From positions 1-18,399 of the forward strand of contig DATHDP010000067.1 in NCBI GenBank assembly GCA_035318985.1: 18,399 nt of DNA. The letters are read 5' to 3'. Source of the DNA: VBAS01 sp035318985. Lineage in GTDB: Bacteria > Bacteroidota > Bacteroidia > Chitinophagales > Chitinophagaceae. Of this stretch, positions 6,683 through 13,862 are shown piece by piece (position 1 is the stretch's first letter; each line of letters begins with the position of its first letter). Below the pieces are notes generated by a model, which saw nothing but the letters and a program-made list of their open reading frames with translations, was not told the origin of the DNA and ran no database searches. A program made the position numbers and the translations under genes.

Positions 6683-7210
6683 CTATCGTTTTCTTTCATA
6701 ATGACTTTTTACAAGTCCATCGGAATAGATGTTGGTCTTTATATGTTCAAACCGGAGATCAGTATCAAGATAACCGAATAATGGAATGCCGGTTCCTATA
6801 AGCTCAGGCACTTTTGTAATGATCAATTCATCAATGAGATCTTCTTTTAGAAAACTTTGTATCACTTTTCCGCCATCAACGTAAATATTTGAAAAGCCTT
6901 TATCAGAAAGATAACTCAGCAACGCTGCAGGTTTCATGGCAACAAGAGTTGCTTTCTCATTTAATGTTCCAGGGATTTGTTTAAGGCTGGTACTTAACAC
7001 AAAGACCTTTTTTTCATAAGGCCATTGAGGAAACGTAATAACTTTTTCAAAAGTTCCTTTTCCGATCACCATGGCGTCGATCCTGCTGATAAATTCATTA
7101 TACCTATCATGAACCTCTTTGTTCTGGTATTTGACGAGCCAGTCAATGTCTCCGTCTTTTCTTGCAATAAAGCCATCAAGACTTGTTCCTACATAAACTG
7201 TTGTTTTCAT
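6683..7210 (-). CDS. Dihydrofolate-reductase-like protein (RibD C-terminal domain family)
   Basis: The protein has 175 residues. It opens with MKTTVYVGTSLDGFIARKDG and continues with DIDWL, the first strand and loop of the RibD_C / DHFR-like fold. DAMVIGKGTFEKV (a helix start that binds the NADPH phosphates in the family) and KKVFVLSTSL follow. FSNIYVDGGKVIQSFLKEDL and IDELIITKVPELIGTGIPLF close the nucleotide-binding sheet. The family contains NAD(P)H-dependent reductases, but most small stand-alone members have unknown substrates. It is unlikely to be the essential FolA because the core is the YyaP/YwjB type. The upstream neighbour ends 36 bases before the start, and the gap contains the palindrome GGTATATACC. 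Co-transcription with the genes up to 8225 is plausible. Confidence 0.9.
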   Translation of the reverse strand: MKTTVYVGTSLDGFIARKDGDIDWLVKYQNKEVHDRYNEFISRIDAMVIGKGTFEKVITFPQWPYEKKVFVLSTSLKQIPGTLNEKATLVAMKPAALLSYLSDKGFSNIYVDGGKVIQSFLKEDLIDELIITKVPELIGTGIPLFGYLDTDLRFEHIKTNIYSDGLVKSHYERKR

Positions 7211-7246
7211 TTATTAATTTCTAAAATGGGAACATTGGTATATACC

Positions 7247-7582
7247 TTACATACAGTCAGGGTATTTTCTTTCGAGGATCTTATGTACAATATATTTTGA
7301 TAAATTCCAAAGTCCAATTAGCAATAGAACCATTGAAAAAGATGGAAGGTGTTCACGTATATTAAAATTGCTAATTACAAAAAAGATCAACCCGATAATT
7401 ATAATTGATTTTGCAAATAGTTTTTGCCCATCGGCCCAGACAGTTTCATTTTTCATTGTCCATTTGGTGATTGCGCCATAAAAAGGGTTGCCAAACTTTG
7501 GAGGAAATATAAAAGCGCATAGCCCGACTATCATCAGTAATATACTGATCAGGGTATAAAAATTTTGTTGAAAGTATGTCAT
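7247..7582 (-). CDS. Small three-helix membrane protein, possibly SdpI-like
   Basis: The protein has 111 residues. Helices lie near residues 8-27 (FYTLISILLMIVGLCAFIF), 58-76 (FAKSIIIIGLIFFVISNF) and 84-100 (FSMVLLLIGLWNLSKYI). The loop between the first two reads FGNPFYGAITKWTMKNETVW. This resembles the NPxxGxRTxxTxxNxxxW segment of the SdpI/YhfL family (immunity-type membrane proteins), though the Arg of the usual motif is Thr here. The family call is tentative. It sits 32 bases downstream of the 94-residue gene and 36 bases upstream of the DHFR-like gene, all in one direction. Confidence 0.65.
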   Translation of the reverse strand: MTYFQQNFYTLISILLMIVGLCAFIFPPKFGNPFYGAITKWTMKNETVWADGQKLFAKSIIIIGLIFFVISNFNIREHLPSFSMVLLLIGLWNLSKYIVHKILERKYPDCM

Positions 7583-7614
7583 ATAAGATCTTTAATGAAT
7601 GGTCAATTGCCATT

Positions 7615-7899
7615 CTAGTAAGCAGTACTAACAGGGAGAGGAGCAATTTGTTTAAGCCAATTGAGAACAGAGATCTCACTTTTAGCATCTACCGGCAATT
7701 GATTCATGAGCCTGTCTTCAATTTTGAGTCCCATATTTACTGTAAATCCTTCTATCAGCGAAGCATAAAGATTTAGGACAAATAGCAGCTGATTACCATT
7801 GTACCGGTTAAAGAGACGACGGCTGGCTTCGCCTGTAAAGGTTGCTTCATTAATCCAGCTATAATTATAGGCACTGAGATGTTCTTTTAATAATTGCAT
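7615..7899 (-). CDS. Small cytoplasmic hypothetical protein
   Basis: The protein has 94 residues, no signal peptide and no membrane helix. It is mostly amphipathic helix: MQLLKEHLSAYNYSWINEAT, then ASRRLFNRYNGNQLLFVLNL and KIEDRLMNQLPVDAKSE. The residue mix is balanced and the frame is cleaner than its shadow frames, which supports a real gene. No family is recognised. It lies in a run of four minus-strand genes with gaps of 59, 32 and 36 bases, which suggests co-transcription. Confidence 0.55.
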   Translation of the reverse strand: MQLLKEHLSAYNYSWINEATFTGEASRRLFNRYNGNQLLFVLNLYASLIEGFTVNMGLKIEDRLMNQLPVDAKSEISVLNWLKQIAPLPVSTAY

Positions 7900-7958
7900 T
7901 GTTTCAAGGTAAGCTTAAATGTCGTGCTGAGCCGGAATAGTTTTCTATTTTACTGAAA

Positions 7959-8225
7959 TTAACCTTTTGAAAAGTAATCAGGTTTTGCTGGTTTTTCATT
8001 CAGCTGTAAAAGCTCACTGAATTCTTCTTCCAATGAATATAAAAGCCGGGGCAACCGCTCAACAGTTATCTTCCAGTCACCTGCTTTGTTATAATGCATC
8101 TTGTATTTTACATCCACATTATCCAGGTTAACTGAAATATGGTACCAGGGGTCAAAACTTGTAGCAAGTACTCTTGTAAATTCAAATTGACGGCCCCTGA
8201 ATGTTTTAACAAAAAAGTCTTTCAT
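7959..8225 (-). CDS. Small hypothetical protein
   Basis: The protein has 88 residues from the ATG at 8223-8225. An in-frame upstream Met at 8252 would add nine residues and is less likely because the product then starts with an isolated hydrophobic stretch. The sequence reads MKDFFVKTFRGRQFEFTRVL, then SFDPWYHISVNLDNVDVKYK and WKITVERLPRLLYSLEEEFS. This looks like a small alpha/beta domain with three or four strands and an acidic C-terminal helix. No signal peptide, no known family. It is the first gene of the minus-strand run that ends with the DHFR-like gene. Confidence 0.58.
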   Translation of the reverse strand: MKDFFVKTFRGRQFEFTRVLATSFDPWYHISVNLDNVDVKYKMHYNKAGDWKITVERLPRLLYSLEEEFSELLQLNEKPAKPDYFSKG

Positions 8226-8252
8226 AATAAGGAGTTTAATTGAATTGATCAC

Positions 8253-8520
8253 CAGAACAACCGGTAAAACTAGACTAATAAAACGGTTAACGCAGAAATA
8301 TAAAAATCAGTGCAGTTACTCAGCTTTCGCAAACATTTTCTATTGTTGATCATTTGCAAGACACCGAAGAAACTGAACGAACTGGGTACACTTGTCCCGA
8401 TCATTTCGGTAATCCCGATACGTATTGGGACAGCATAATGATTGATTTTTTATTTTATTGAACACTACTAACAACGAGGAAAAGTAGTAGCCATGGCATC
8501 AATTTAGATAGTGTTAAGGC
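8253..8520. other. Intergenic region between divergent genes, holding a composite repeat element
   Basis: The left half (8253-8390) shows no gene or clear signal. The right half contains the hairpin/AT-rich/GAACAC element described at 8393-8474. The + strand gene at 8521 starts directly after an in-frame TAA, so its first usable codon is the ATG at 8521. Confidence 0.5.
8393..8474 (-). repeat. Composite intergenic element, copy 1 (hairpin + AT block + GAACAC motif)
   Basis: On the + strand the order is as follows. First come TGTCCC...GGGACA arms (8393-8398 and 8427-8432) enclosing the near-palindrome TCCCGATACGTATTGGGA (8413-8430). Then comes GATTTTTTATTTTATTGAAC (8444-8463), and then ACTACTAACAACGAGG. 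The 22 bases 8444-8465 are identical to 12525-12546. Here, unlike the other copies, the gene that follows on the + strand points away from the element. Confidence 0.7.
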
Positions 8521-9612
8521 ATGCGCTGGATATTTATTCTCATTTTTGCAACAATAAGAATCTCCCAATCCAGGCCATTTCCCCAATCCAACCGGGGATT
8601 TATCACCGTGCCTGCTTCTGAAAAATATGACTCACCCTCTTTGCTTGAAAAAATATTTATTGGTTCAAATTACAGAGAAGAGTGGGGAACTCCCGCAACA
8701 ATGCCGGTATTCGACATAAGGAAAACAAATTTCCGGATCGTACAGATGGGCGGAGGTCAGCAGACAACGAGTCTTGAACTTGTCGATGACAAAAACAGGG
8801 AATGGGTATTAAGATCGGTAGATAAAGATGTACAATCGGATAAGAAAATTGCTCAAAACAAATTTATAAAAGCCATCGTCCAGGATCATGTATCAGGTTC
8901 ATATCCTTATGCCGGATTATCGGTTCCTGATATTGCGCATGCGGCTGGTGTTTCCGCCGGTGAACAACATTTATATTTTGTACCTGATGATACCGCTTTT
9001 GGCCAATACCGACAGGCAATGGCTAACAAAGTTTTCATCCTTGTAAATAACCAGCCGGAACCACAAAAAGGGATCACAACAGGTGAAATGCTTGAACAGT
9101 TGAGATCGGACAAACAATATTATGTTCATCCAAAAGAATACTTAAAAGCACGACTCGTTGATTGGCTCATCGCCGATTGGGACAGGCATGAGGACCAGTG
9201 GAGTTGGATAGAGCAAAAAACCGATTCCGGTATTGCATTCTATGTGGTACCAAAAGATCGTGACCAGGCATTCTACAGATCAAATGGACTGCTGGTAAAA
9301 TTAGTTTCATTATTCGCTATGCAGCATATCAACAAGTTTAATAAAAGTGGCCGCGGCATAAATAAGTTGGGTAAAAAGGCAAAGGAATTGGATAAACAAA
9401 TTACCAGCCCGCTAAAAAAAGAAGATTGGGAAATGATCGTAAAAGAATTTCAGAAAAATGTCTCTGACAGTGTGATAGTATCAGCTCTCAAAAAACAACC
9501 GCCGGAAATATTTGCTATTCGCGGCAATGCGCTCATCGAAAAATTAAAATTAAGACGCGATGGTCTTCTTAAACATGTAATGAAGTATTATGATTTTCTT
9601 CAGAGATCATAA
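8521..9612 (+). CDS. Stand-alone domain of Bacteroidota metallophosphatase/BamA-type fusion proteins; barrel missing
   Basis: The protein has 363 residues. Residues 30-100 (SEKYD, then GSNYREEWGTPATMPVFDI, GGGQQTTSLEL, REWVLRSVDKD) and 149-160 (YFVPDD) match a conserved block. I recall this block from large Bacteroidota proteins that end in a Surface_Ag/BamA-like outer-membrane barrel. Two sharp motifs follow: ARLVDWLIADWDRHEDQW (210-227) and PKDRDQAF (244-251). By analogy with HipA, CotH and FAM20-type kinases these resemble a catalytic-loop DRHxxQ and a metal-binding DxD, but that is inference. The protein ends at LKLRRDGLLKHVMKYYDFLQ, about where the barrel would begin in the fusions. The N-terminus (MRWIFILIFATIRISQS) could be a short signal peptide or a stub of a lost upstream domain. 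It is either a truncated gene or a solo version. Confidence 0.65.
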   Translation: MRWIFILIFATIRISQSRPFPQSNRGFITVPASEKYDSPSLLEKIFIGSNYREEWGTPATMPVFDIRKTNFRIVQMGGGQQTTSLELVDDKNREWVLRSVDKDVQSDKKIAQNKFIKAIVQDHVSGSYPYAGLSVPDIAHAAGVSAGEQHLYFVPDDTAFGQYRQAMANKVFILVNNQPEPQKGITTGEMLEQLRSDKQYYVHPKEYLKARLVDWLIADWDRHEDQWSWIEQKTDSGIAFYVVPKDRDQAFYRSNGLLVKLVSLFAMQHINKFNKSGRGINKLGKKAKELDKQITSPLKKEDWEMIVKEFQKNVSDSVIVSALKKQPPEIFAIRGNALIEKLKLRRDGLLKHVMKYYDFLQRS

Positions 9613-9749
9613 CTATCGTTTTTGTCATCCGAAAGGAACTGCAAAGGGAATAAAATAATTATAAGGGAGGTTATGTGCCATGCATATTATACAAATCCCG
9701 GAACAGGAAAATATATTTTGCAAGTGGCGAGAGGGGCTCCTTGAGATAG

Positions 9750-10175
9750 TTATAATCCCTGGCCTTGCAAAACTTTATAAAGTCTGCCACGAATTGTTAT
9801 TAACCGGCCAAGCATAATTCCGGCAGAAAGAAAAATAATAAATGTTGACAGTTGATGACCAGTTAGCCAATGAGCAAGCAATTTTTTACGAAACACAGCG
9901 AACACAATATAGCTTACTAAAATAATAATACCGAACTTGTCCATCTTCGTAATAGCCTTATTCGTTTCTTCATGCCAAACCACATTCATAGCTCGTCCTA
10001 CAAGCAAACCAATTCCAATTCCTCCAGCCAAAGCAGCAATTGCAACGATCACATGCAAATTTCCAATAACAACATCGTATATACCGATAACAGTCATAAT
10101 TAAAAAGATGATCGCAAACAGCCGCAACCTAAAAATTAGCTTTTTGTCCACGAATTTTCTTCGGTGAGATTTCAT
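9750..10175 (-). CDS. Four-helix membrane protein, function unknown
   Basis: The protein has 141 residues. A basic N-terminus (MKSHRRKFVDKKLIFRLR) leads into helices near residues 18-37, 40-62, 80-97 and 108-125. Between helices two and three lies GRAMNVVWHEETNKAITKMD. The last helix is followed by GRLITIRGRLYKVL. The pattern GxxxGRxxxxxWxEET...MD...ISYI resembles small bacterial membrane proteins of the CcdC/DUF1453 kind, but I would not assign it. The gap to the 8521 gene holds only a 24-codon frame that I do not credit. Confidence 0.68.
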   Translation of the reverse strand: MKSHRRKFVDKKLIFRLRLFAIIFLIMTVIGIYDVVIGNLHVIVAIAALAGGIGIGLLVGRAMNVVWHEETNKAITKMDKFGIIILVSYIVFAVFRKKLLAHWLTGHQLSTFIIFLSAGIMLGRLITIRGRLYKVLQGQGL

Positions 10176-10242
10176 CTTTTAAAATTAATTGTTCAGGGGA
10201 TTGTATCCTAAAATATAAATCTTCTCGTTGTTTTGTGATGCC

Positions 10243-10307
10243 GTGATGCGTGTCTTCACGCATCACTTATTTCGTTTCGATGCGTGGAGGCATTGCGACA
10301 GCAATGC
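10243..10307. repeat. Two adjacent perfect hairpins
   Basis: GTGATGCGTG (10243-10252) and CACGCATCAC (10257-10266) form a perfect 10-bp stem with a four-base loop. GCATTGC (10290-10296) and GCAATGC (10301-10307) form a 7-bp stem with a GACA loop. No T-run follows on either strand, so neither looks like an ordinary intrinsic terminator. Both lie between two minus-strand genes, 72 or more bases past the esterase stop. Confidence 0.6.
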
Positions 10308-10378
10308 GGGCATCGGCGCATTTTATTGCAGACAAGAAACAAGGCGAAGAATAAACCGTAAATTGTAAATCGGTTTTT

Positions 10379-11389
10379 TCATTTTGATCTCACCACTTCG
10401 TTCATCACTGTCGAAACCATTTGTTGATATGTTTTCGTTGCCGTTCCGTTATCAGGTGCAGGAATTAAACAATGGATCTCTCCGCCGAAGCATTGAGCCC
10501 ACACTTTTACTCCTGCTTTTCTGAGGCGATCTGCATAAGCAATGCCTTGATCTCTTAGCGGATCGAATTCGGCTGTTATTACAACAGCCGGCGGCAGACC
10601 TGATAAATTTTTAGCAAGTATAGGGGCATATGCGGGGTTATTATGATCTTTTTCATCCGCATAGGTTTCGAGTGCAAATAAGACTCCTGCCTGTGTCAGC
10701 ATATAACCATTTGCATTCTGTTGCATAGAGGGATACAAATTTGCATGTGCGGGATTGTCAACAACGGGGCAGTTCATTACTTGCAATTTAATTTTTTGTG
10801 CAATTCCTTCCTGCTTTGCTTTTAGACTAACTGCAGCTGTTAGATTTGCACCTGCGCTGATCCCCATTATAATAATACGATCCGGATCTCCACCAAATTC
10901 TTTTCCATGCTCAATGATCCATTTAAAAGAATTGTAACTATCGTTAAAGCCAGTTGGAAATTTATGTTCAGGAGCTACGCGATAGTCAATGGCGAATACT
11001 ATAGCATGAAATGTTTTTGCATCCTTCCAGGCCATATACTCCCATCCTGCGTCGAGCGGTTCTATAAAGCCGCCACCATGATAATAGACTATGATAGGCA
11101 ATCCTTTTTCATGAATAGGATTTAATACAGATACAGGTATACTGTCCTTGGTTACTTTTATACGGGTTACGTCAGTGGCGGGAAAAGAAATAGCTGGTGG
11201 ACCAGTTTTTCTGTATTCTTCAAAATTGCTTGTCTTCTTTAGCTCTTCAAGTGAACGATTATCAGCGGGAATCATTTTCAAAAATCCAGCAACTGCAGGG
11301 TTGACTTTGCCTGTGCTACAACTTTGAGCAAGTGTCGAATGAACGACGGTCAAAATTAAGATCGTCAGTAAAAAAGTTGTCTTTTTCAT
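10379..11389 (-). CDS. Secreted alpha/beta hydrolase, hormone-sensitive-lipase-type esterase
   Basis: The protein has 336 residues from the ATG at 11387-11389. The frame extends 16 codons further up, but this Met begins a typical signal peptide (MKKTTFLLTILILTVVHSTL then AQ). The oxyanion motif HGGG is at 104-107 (IVYYHGGGFIEP), followed by AIDYRVAPEHKFP. The nucleophile elbow GISAG puts Ser178, with Asp276 in AEFDPLRD and His306 in GGEIHCLI completing the triad. This is the hormone-sensitive-lipase family (bacterial family IV), whose members hydrolyse short-chain or acetyl esters. Export to the periplasm or outside suggests use on plant or xenobiotic esters, but the substrate is unknown. Composite repeat copy 2 lies upstream of its start. 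Confidence 0.92.
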   Translation of the reverse strand: MKKTTFLLTILILTVVHSTLAQSCSTGKVNPAVAGFLKMIPADNRSLEELKKTSNFEEYRKTGPPAISFPATDVTRIKVTKDSIPVSVLNPIHEKGLPIIVYYHGGGFIEPLDAGWEYMAWKDAKTFHAIVFAIDYRVAPEHKFPTGFNDSYNSFKWIIEHGKEFGGDPDRIIIMGISAGANLTAAVSLKAKQEGIAQKIKLQVMNCPVVDNPAHANLYPSMQQNANGYMLTQAGVLFALETYADEKDHNNPAYAPILAKNLSGLPPAVVITAEFDPLRDQGIAYADRLRKAGVKVWAQCFGGEIHCLIPAPDNGTATKTYQQMVSTVMNEVVRSK

Positions 11390-11467
11390 ACAGTTGGTTT
11401 GTGGAGTAAATGATTTAGTATTCGTGAGATGTATCACAACACATTAAATGTACGCCTTTCAACTGAC

Positions 11468-11590
11468 GCTTAGTCACAGCTTGTCCCGCCTTATGCGGGG
11501 GACTAAGCATAACGATTTTATTATTTTTTAAATAATTTTTACTGTAGTGAAGAAAGACGGAACATTAAGGAGAACAGAGGGGCTAAAATT
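11468..11590 (-). repeat. Composite intergenic element, copy 2
   Basis: It begins with nested hairpin arms: GCTTAGTC (11468-11475) pairs with GACTAAGC (11501-11508), and inside them GTCCCGC (11483-11489) pairs with GCGGGG. AACGATTTTATTATTTTTTA follows, and the unit ends in CAGAGGGGCTAAAATTA, where the last TTA is the complement of the stop codon of the gene at 11589. The block 11472-11490 differs from 12586-12604 at one of 19 bases. The GAACACCAACAAC part is not recognisable in this copy. Confidence 0.65.
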
Positions 11591-12017
11591 ATGGAATTTC
11601 AAACGTCAGTATATAATTCCTTAAATAAGCGATTCTTTTATTAGTTTGGATTAATTTGGTTCTTACATATTCTGTAATTTCCATTGTCCCACCTTGGTAT
11701 TTATTACTTTCCTTAGTGGCTATTTTTTCGCAATTTAATTCCCATTGCTCCTGCTCCTCAATAAATGATTTGCATCCATTTTTTGATTTCTGACATTTCC
11801 CCAGAATTTTATTTTTTTCAACTTGCATTGTTGAATCTGACAAGCGCATCATACAGTTTAAACAAGACCTATCTGCATTTTCATAATCGGAGGCAGCACC
11901 ATTACAGCCTAACTCTTCACATGAAATAATTCTTCCCGTATTCCTATCAACGGCTGTTCTTTGTCCAAATATTGCGTTTGTACTCAATAAAACAAAAAGT
12001 AGAAAAATAAATTTCAC
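11589..12017 (-). CDS. Small Cys-rich secreted protein, function unknown
   Basis: The protein has 142 residues if translation starts at the GTG at 12015-12017. This start gives a textbook signal peptide (GTG-coded Met, then KFIFLLFVLLSTNAIFGQ) and leaves 10 bases to the stop of the upstream gene. The longer alternative, a GTG at 12053, overlaps that gene by 26 bases and buries the signal peptide. The mature part holds seven Cys: CEELGC, SCLNC, GKCQK, NGCKS and LNCEK. They could form disulfides in the periplasm. The region GRIISCEELGCNGAASDYEN has no family I know. The gene probably shares a transcript with the 12028 gene. Confidence 0.62.
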   Translation of the reverse strand: MKFIFLLFVLLSTNAIFGQRTAVDRNTGRIISCEELGCNGAASDYENADRSCLNCMMRLSDSTMQVEKNKILGKCQKSKNGCKSFIEEQEQWELNCEKIATKESNKYQGGTMEITEYVRTKLIQTNKRIAYLRNYILTFEIP

Positions 12018-12027
12018 GTTATATAAA

Positions 12028-12471
12028 TTATTTTGAAGGAAAGATTTTGTCACCCACTACACTGAGCCAGTCATGCATATTTCTCAAATGAATTAATTTG
12101 AATAAGGATGCAATAAGATAAACACATAGCCCCAATAATATTCTTAGTAAATCAAAAGTAAGCCACAATCCTACAAGGAAAAGAAAGCACTGCCAAAGTG
12201 GGAATTTCCCTAAAAAAAGAAAATTAGGCCAATGATCATCGAGATAGAAAGCAATTCCACCAACTATTGCAATGAAAATTAAAGTAACCCCCATACGAAA
12301 AAATCCATTTTTTCCTGTATAAATCATTTTGTATGAGTTAAAAAAATAATGATGCTGCTTACTTGTTTTACAGCTGCCACAAGAAATATTGAGTCTAAAA
12401 GAACGTACAATACATGCAATATATTGCCATAAGCAGGCTCCTATCCAAAAAGAGTAGGTGTAATGAAACAT
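12028..12471 (-). CDS. Small membrane protein, start uncertain
   Basis: From the ATG at 12469-12471 the protein has 147 residues. From a later ATG at 12325-12327 it has 99. The open frame also reaches back to 12606, but that part (MAGQVVTQNN and onward) is translated from composite repeats 3 and 4 and is unlikely to be protein. Helices are clear in the core: GVTLIFIAIVGGIAFYL, then WQCFLFLVGLWLTFDL and ILLGLCVYLIASLF. The N-terminal extension has a CGSC pair, and a CKNC pair lies just before the chosen Met, so a zinc ribbon is imaginable if translation starts earlier. No family is recognised. The stop codon lies 10 bases from the next gene. Confidence 0.5.
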   Translation of the reverse strand: MFHYTYSFWIGACLWQYIACIVRSFRLNISCGSCKTSKQHHYFFNSYKMIYTGKNGFFRMGVTLIFIAIVGGIAFYLDDHWPNFLFLGKFPLWQCFLFLVGLWLTFDLLRILLGLCVYLIASLFKLIHLRNMHDWLSVVGDKIFPSK

Positions 12472-12493
12472 TTTACAGTTTTTGCAAAACTGA

Positions 12494-12571
12494 TCCTGAG
12501 TTACAAACTCAGGATAACGATGAAGATTTTTTATTTTATTGAACACCACGAAGAGGGAGAGGCTAAAAAAT
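12494..12571 (-). repeat. Composite intergenic element, copy 3
   Basis: The hairpin is TCCTGAGTT (12494-12502), ACA, AACTCAGGA (12506-12514), a perfect 9-bp stem. GATAACGATGAAG and then the AT block (12525-12540) follow, with GAACACCACGAAGAGGGAGA and GGCTAAAA at the end. The 22 bases 12525-12546 equal 8444-8465. The hairpin module differs in sequence from copies 2 and 4 but keeps the place and the GAGT theme. Confidence 0.68.
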
Positions 12572-12580
12572 AAATGATTG

Positions 12581-12694
12581 TTCTGAGTCACAACTTGTCC
12601 CGCCATGAGGGAGAATCAGGCCAGCTTTTATTGTATTTTTTTATTTATCGAAAACAAATGAGAATACTAACAACAGAAGGAGAGGCTATAACTT
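12581..12694 (-). repeat. Composite intergenic element, copy 4
   Basis: It starts with TTCTGAGTCACAACTTGTCC and CGCC, with a return arm GGGAGAATCAGG that pairs imperfectly with the CTGAGTC side. TTTTATTGTATTTTTTTATT and GAGAATACTAACAACAGAAG follow, with GAGAGGCTATAAC at the end. The TAG stop of the HNH gene (complement at 12686-12688) lies within the last motif. Copies 3 and 4 are adjacent. Confidence 0.65.
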
Positions 12695-13813
12695 TTCGTT
12701 GAGAGCTTGTACAAATTTTCTATCTTCTTCTGTTAGTTGATTTATTAAAAAAGTGTGTTTCAAAACTCGAAGGTTTGTTTTGAAATTTTCTTTTTCAGTT
12801 GGTGTTAAACGAAATTTATTATATCCTACTTTCTTGAATTTCTCAGAAATCTTTTTCGTGATCTCTATGAATTCTTGTACTCTTCTATCTACTCCATAAG
12901 TTAGCTTTACAGAAGTAAAGATATTTCCAATTATTTTTATAGGATTGTCTGGATTTGATAGCATCGTTAAGTGGCCACCTTTCATTATTGTATTTAATAA
13001 ATCACCATTCATATACTCGCCAACAATTTCTAATGCATTTTCCCATCTGATTTGGTTTAAGCTATCATCTGTTTCTCCGAATCGTGCAATTTCTCTTCCT
13101 CTTGGGTTAGTAATTGTAATAATTTTTTCGTTTTGGATAACTATACTTCCAATTTTTTTTGGTGCTATGTTTTTGCTTTGAACTTTAAAACCTTGAACGA
13201 TTATATCTATCTGATGTAGAATAAATTTCACCCCTGGAATGTTTTCAATCTCAAGAATTATTTTTCCTAAAGCCTCTTTTACAATAATTTTTCTTCCTTG
13301 AGTGGTAATATCCCAACTTCTACTATCGCCAATCCATTCATTATTTATAATTCGATTTGCATTAGGATTATCATCTGTTATAAAAGTTAACAAAAAAGGT
13401 GATTGAGTCTCATCAGGTGGGGAGATTGATAGGATAGATTTCCCATTAATCGTAATAATACTTTTCGGGTTAAAAAAAAGCGTGGATCCAATTTGAATGA
13501 TTGCACCTTTTGTTCCAAATTCAAGCGGGCCATAAGAAAAACCGTCCTGCAAACATTTCGGATTTTTTACAGCCTTTATAATTGCGTCAGTGCTGAGTCT
13601 TCCTCTAGATTTCGAATCATGATGTTCTGCACACAAAAGAGTAATGCCCGAAGCATTATGTTCTTTGGCTTCTTCAAACAATGGATTAAAATGATCGTAG
13701 TGATAAAAAGCCGAGCCACAAATAACACATCCAAATCCTGAGTTTTTTCTCACAGTTCTTGCAATTTCTGCAGGAATATTTCTGTCCAAATTATATTTAT
13801 TTTTTTGCGTCAT
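12686..13813 (-). CDS. HNH endonuclease-like protein with a large beta-rich C-terminal domain
   Basis: The protein has 375 residues. The N-terminal ~75 residues carry an HNH/treble-clef site: GCVICG (Cys29, Cys32), YDHFNP (Asp40, His41), the helix EEAKEH, and ITLLCAEHHDSKSRG (Cys61, His64, His65). CxxC with CxxH would bind structural zinc, and His41 in DHFNP is the candidate catalytic His. Residues ~95-290 are strand-rich, with many I/V/N and repeated IIxIxN-type segments. They could form a beta-sandwich or solenoid. The last ~75 residues are helical and Lys-rich. HNH domains of this type occur in restriction and phage-defence proteins, so a defence role is possible but unproven. The coding sequence is visibly more AT-rich than the thiolase gene nearby. 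Its stop codon is embedded in a composite repeat. Confidence 0.75.
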   Translation of the reverse strand: MTQKNKYNLDRNIPAEIARTVRKNSGFGCVICGSAFYHYDHFNPLFEEAKEHNASGITLLCAEHHDSKSRGRLSTDAIIKAVKNPKCLQDGFSYGPLEFGTKGAIIQIGSTLFFNPKSIITINGKSILSISPPDETQSPFLLTFITDDNPNANRIINNEWIGDSRSWDITTQGRKIIVKEALGKIILEIENIPGVKFILHQIDIIVQGFKVQSKNIAPKKIGSIVIQNEKIITITNPRGREIARFGETDDSLNQIRWENALEIVGEYMNGDLLNTIMKGGHLTMLSNPDNPIKIIGNIFTSVKLTYGVDRRVQEFIEITKKISEKFKKVGYNKFRLTPTEKENFKTNLRVLKHTFLINQLTEEDRKFVQALNEKL

Positions 13814-13862
13814 AGTCGAAATTCATATTCTCTGTTTTTGAAATATATACGAAATTTTGAAA

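Noticed and set aside
7446..7688. An 80-codon minus-strand frame overlapping the 7247 and 7615 genes
   Set aside because: It overlaps two better-supported frames on the same strand and has no recognisable pattern.
9674..9748. A 24-codon plus-strand frame (MCHAYYTNPGTGKYILQVAR and onward) after the 8521 gene
   Set aside because: Too short, with no homology or leader signal. It could be a decayed tail but nothing supports that.
2308..12694. CRISPR array
   Set aside because: Repeat copies are far apart, differ in length and are separated by genes. There are no regular 30-40 base spacers and no cas genes.
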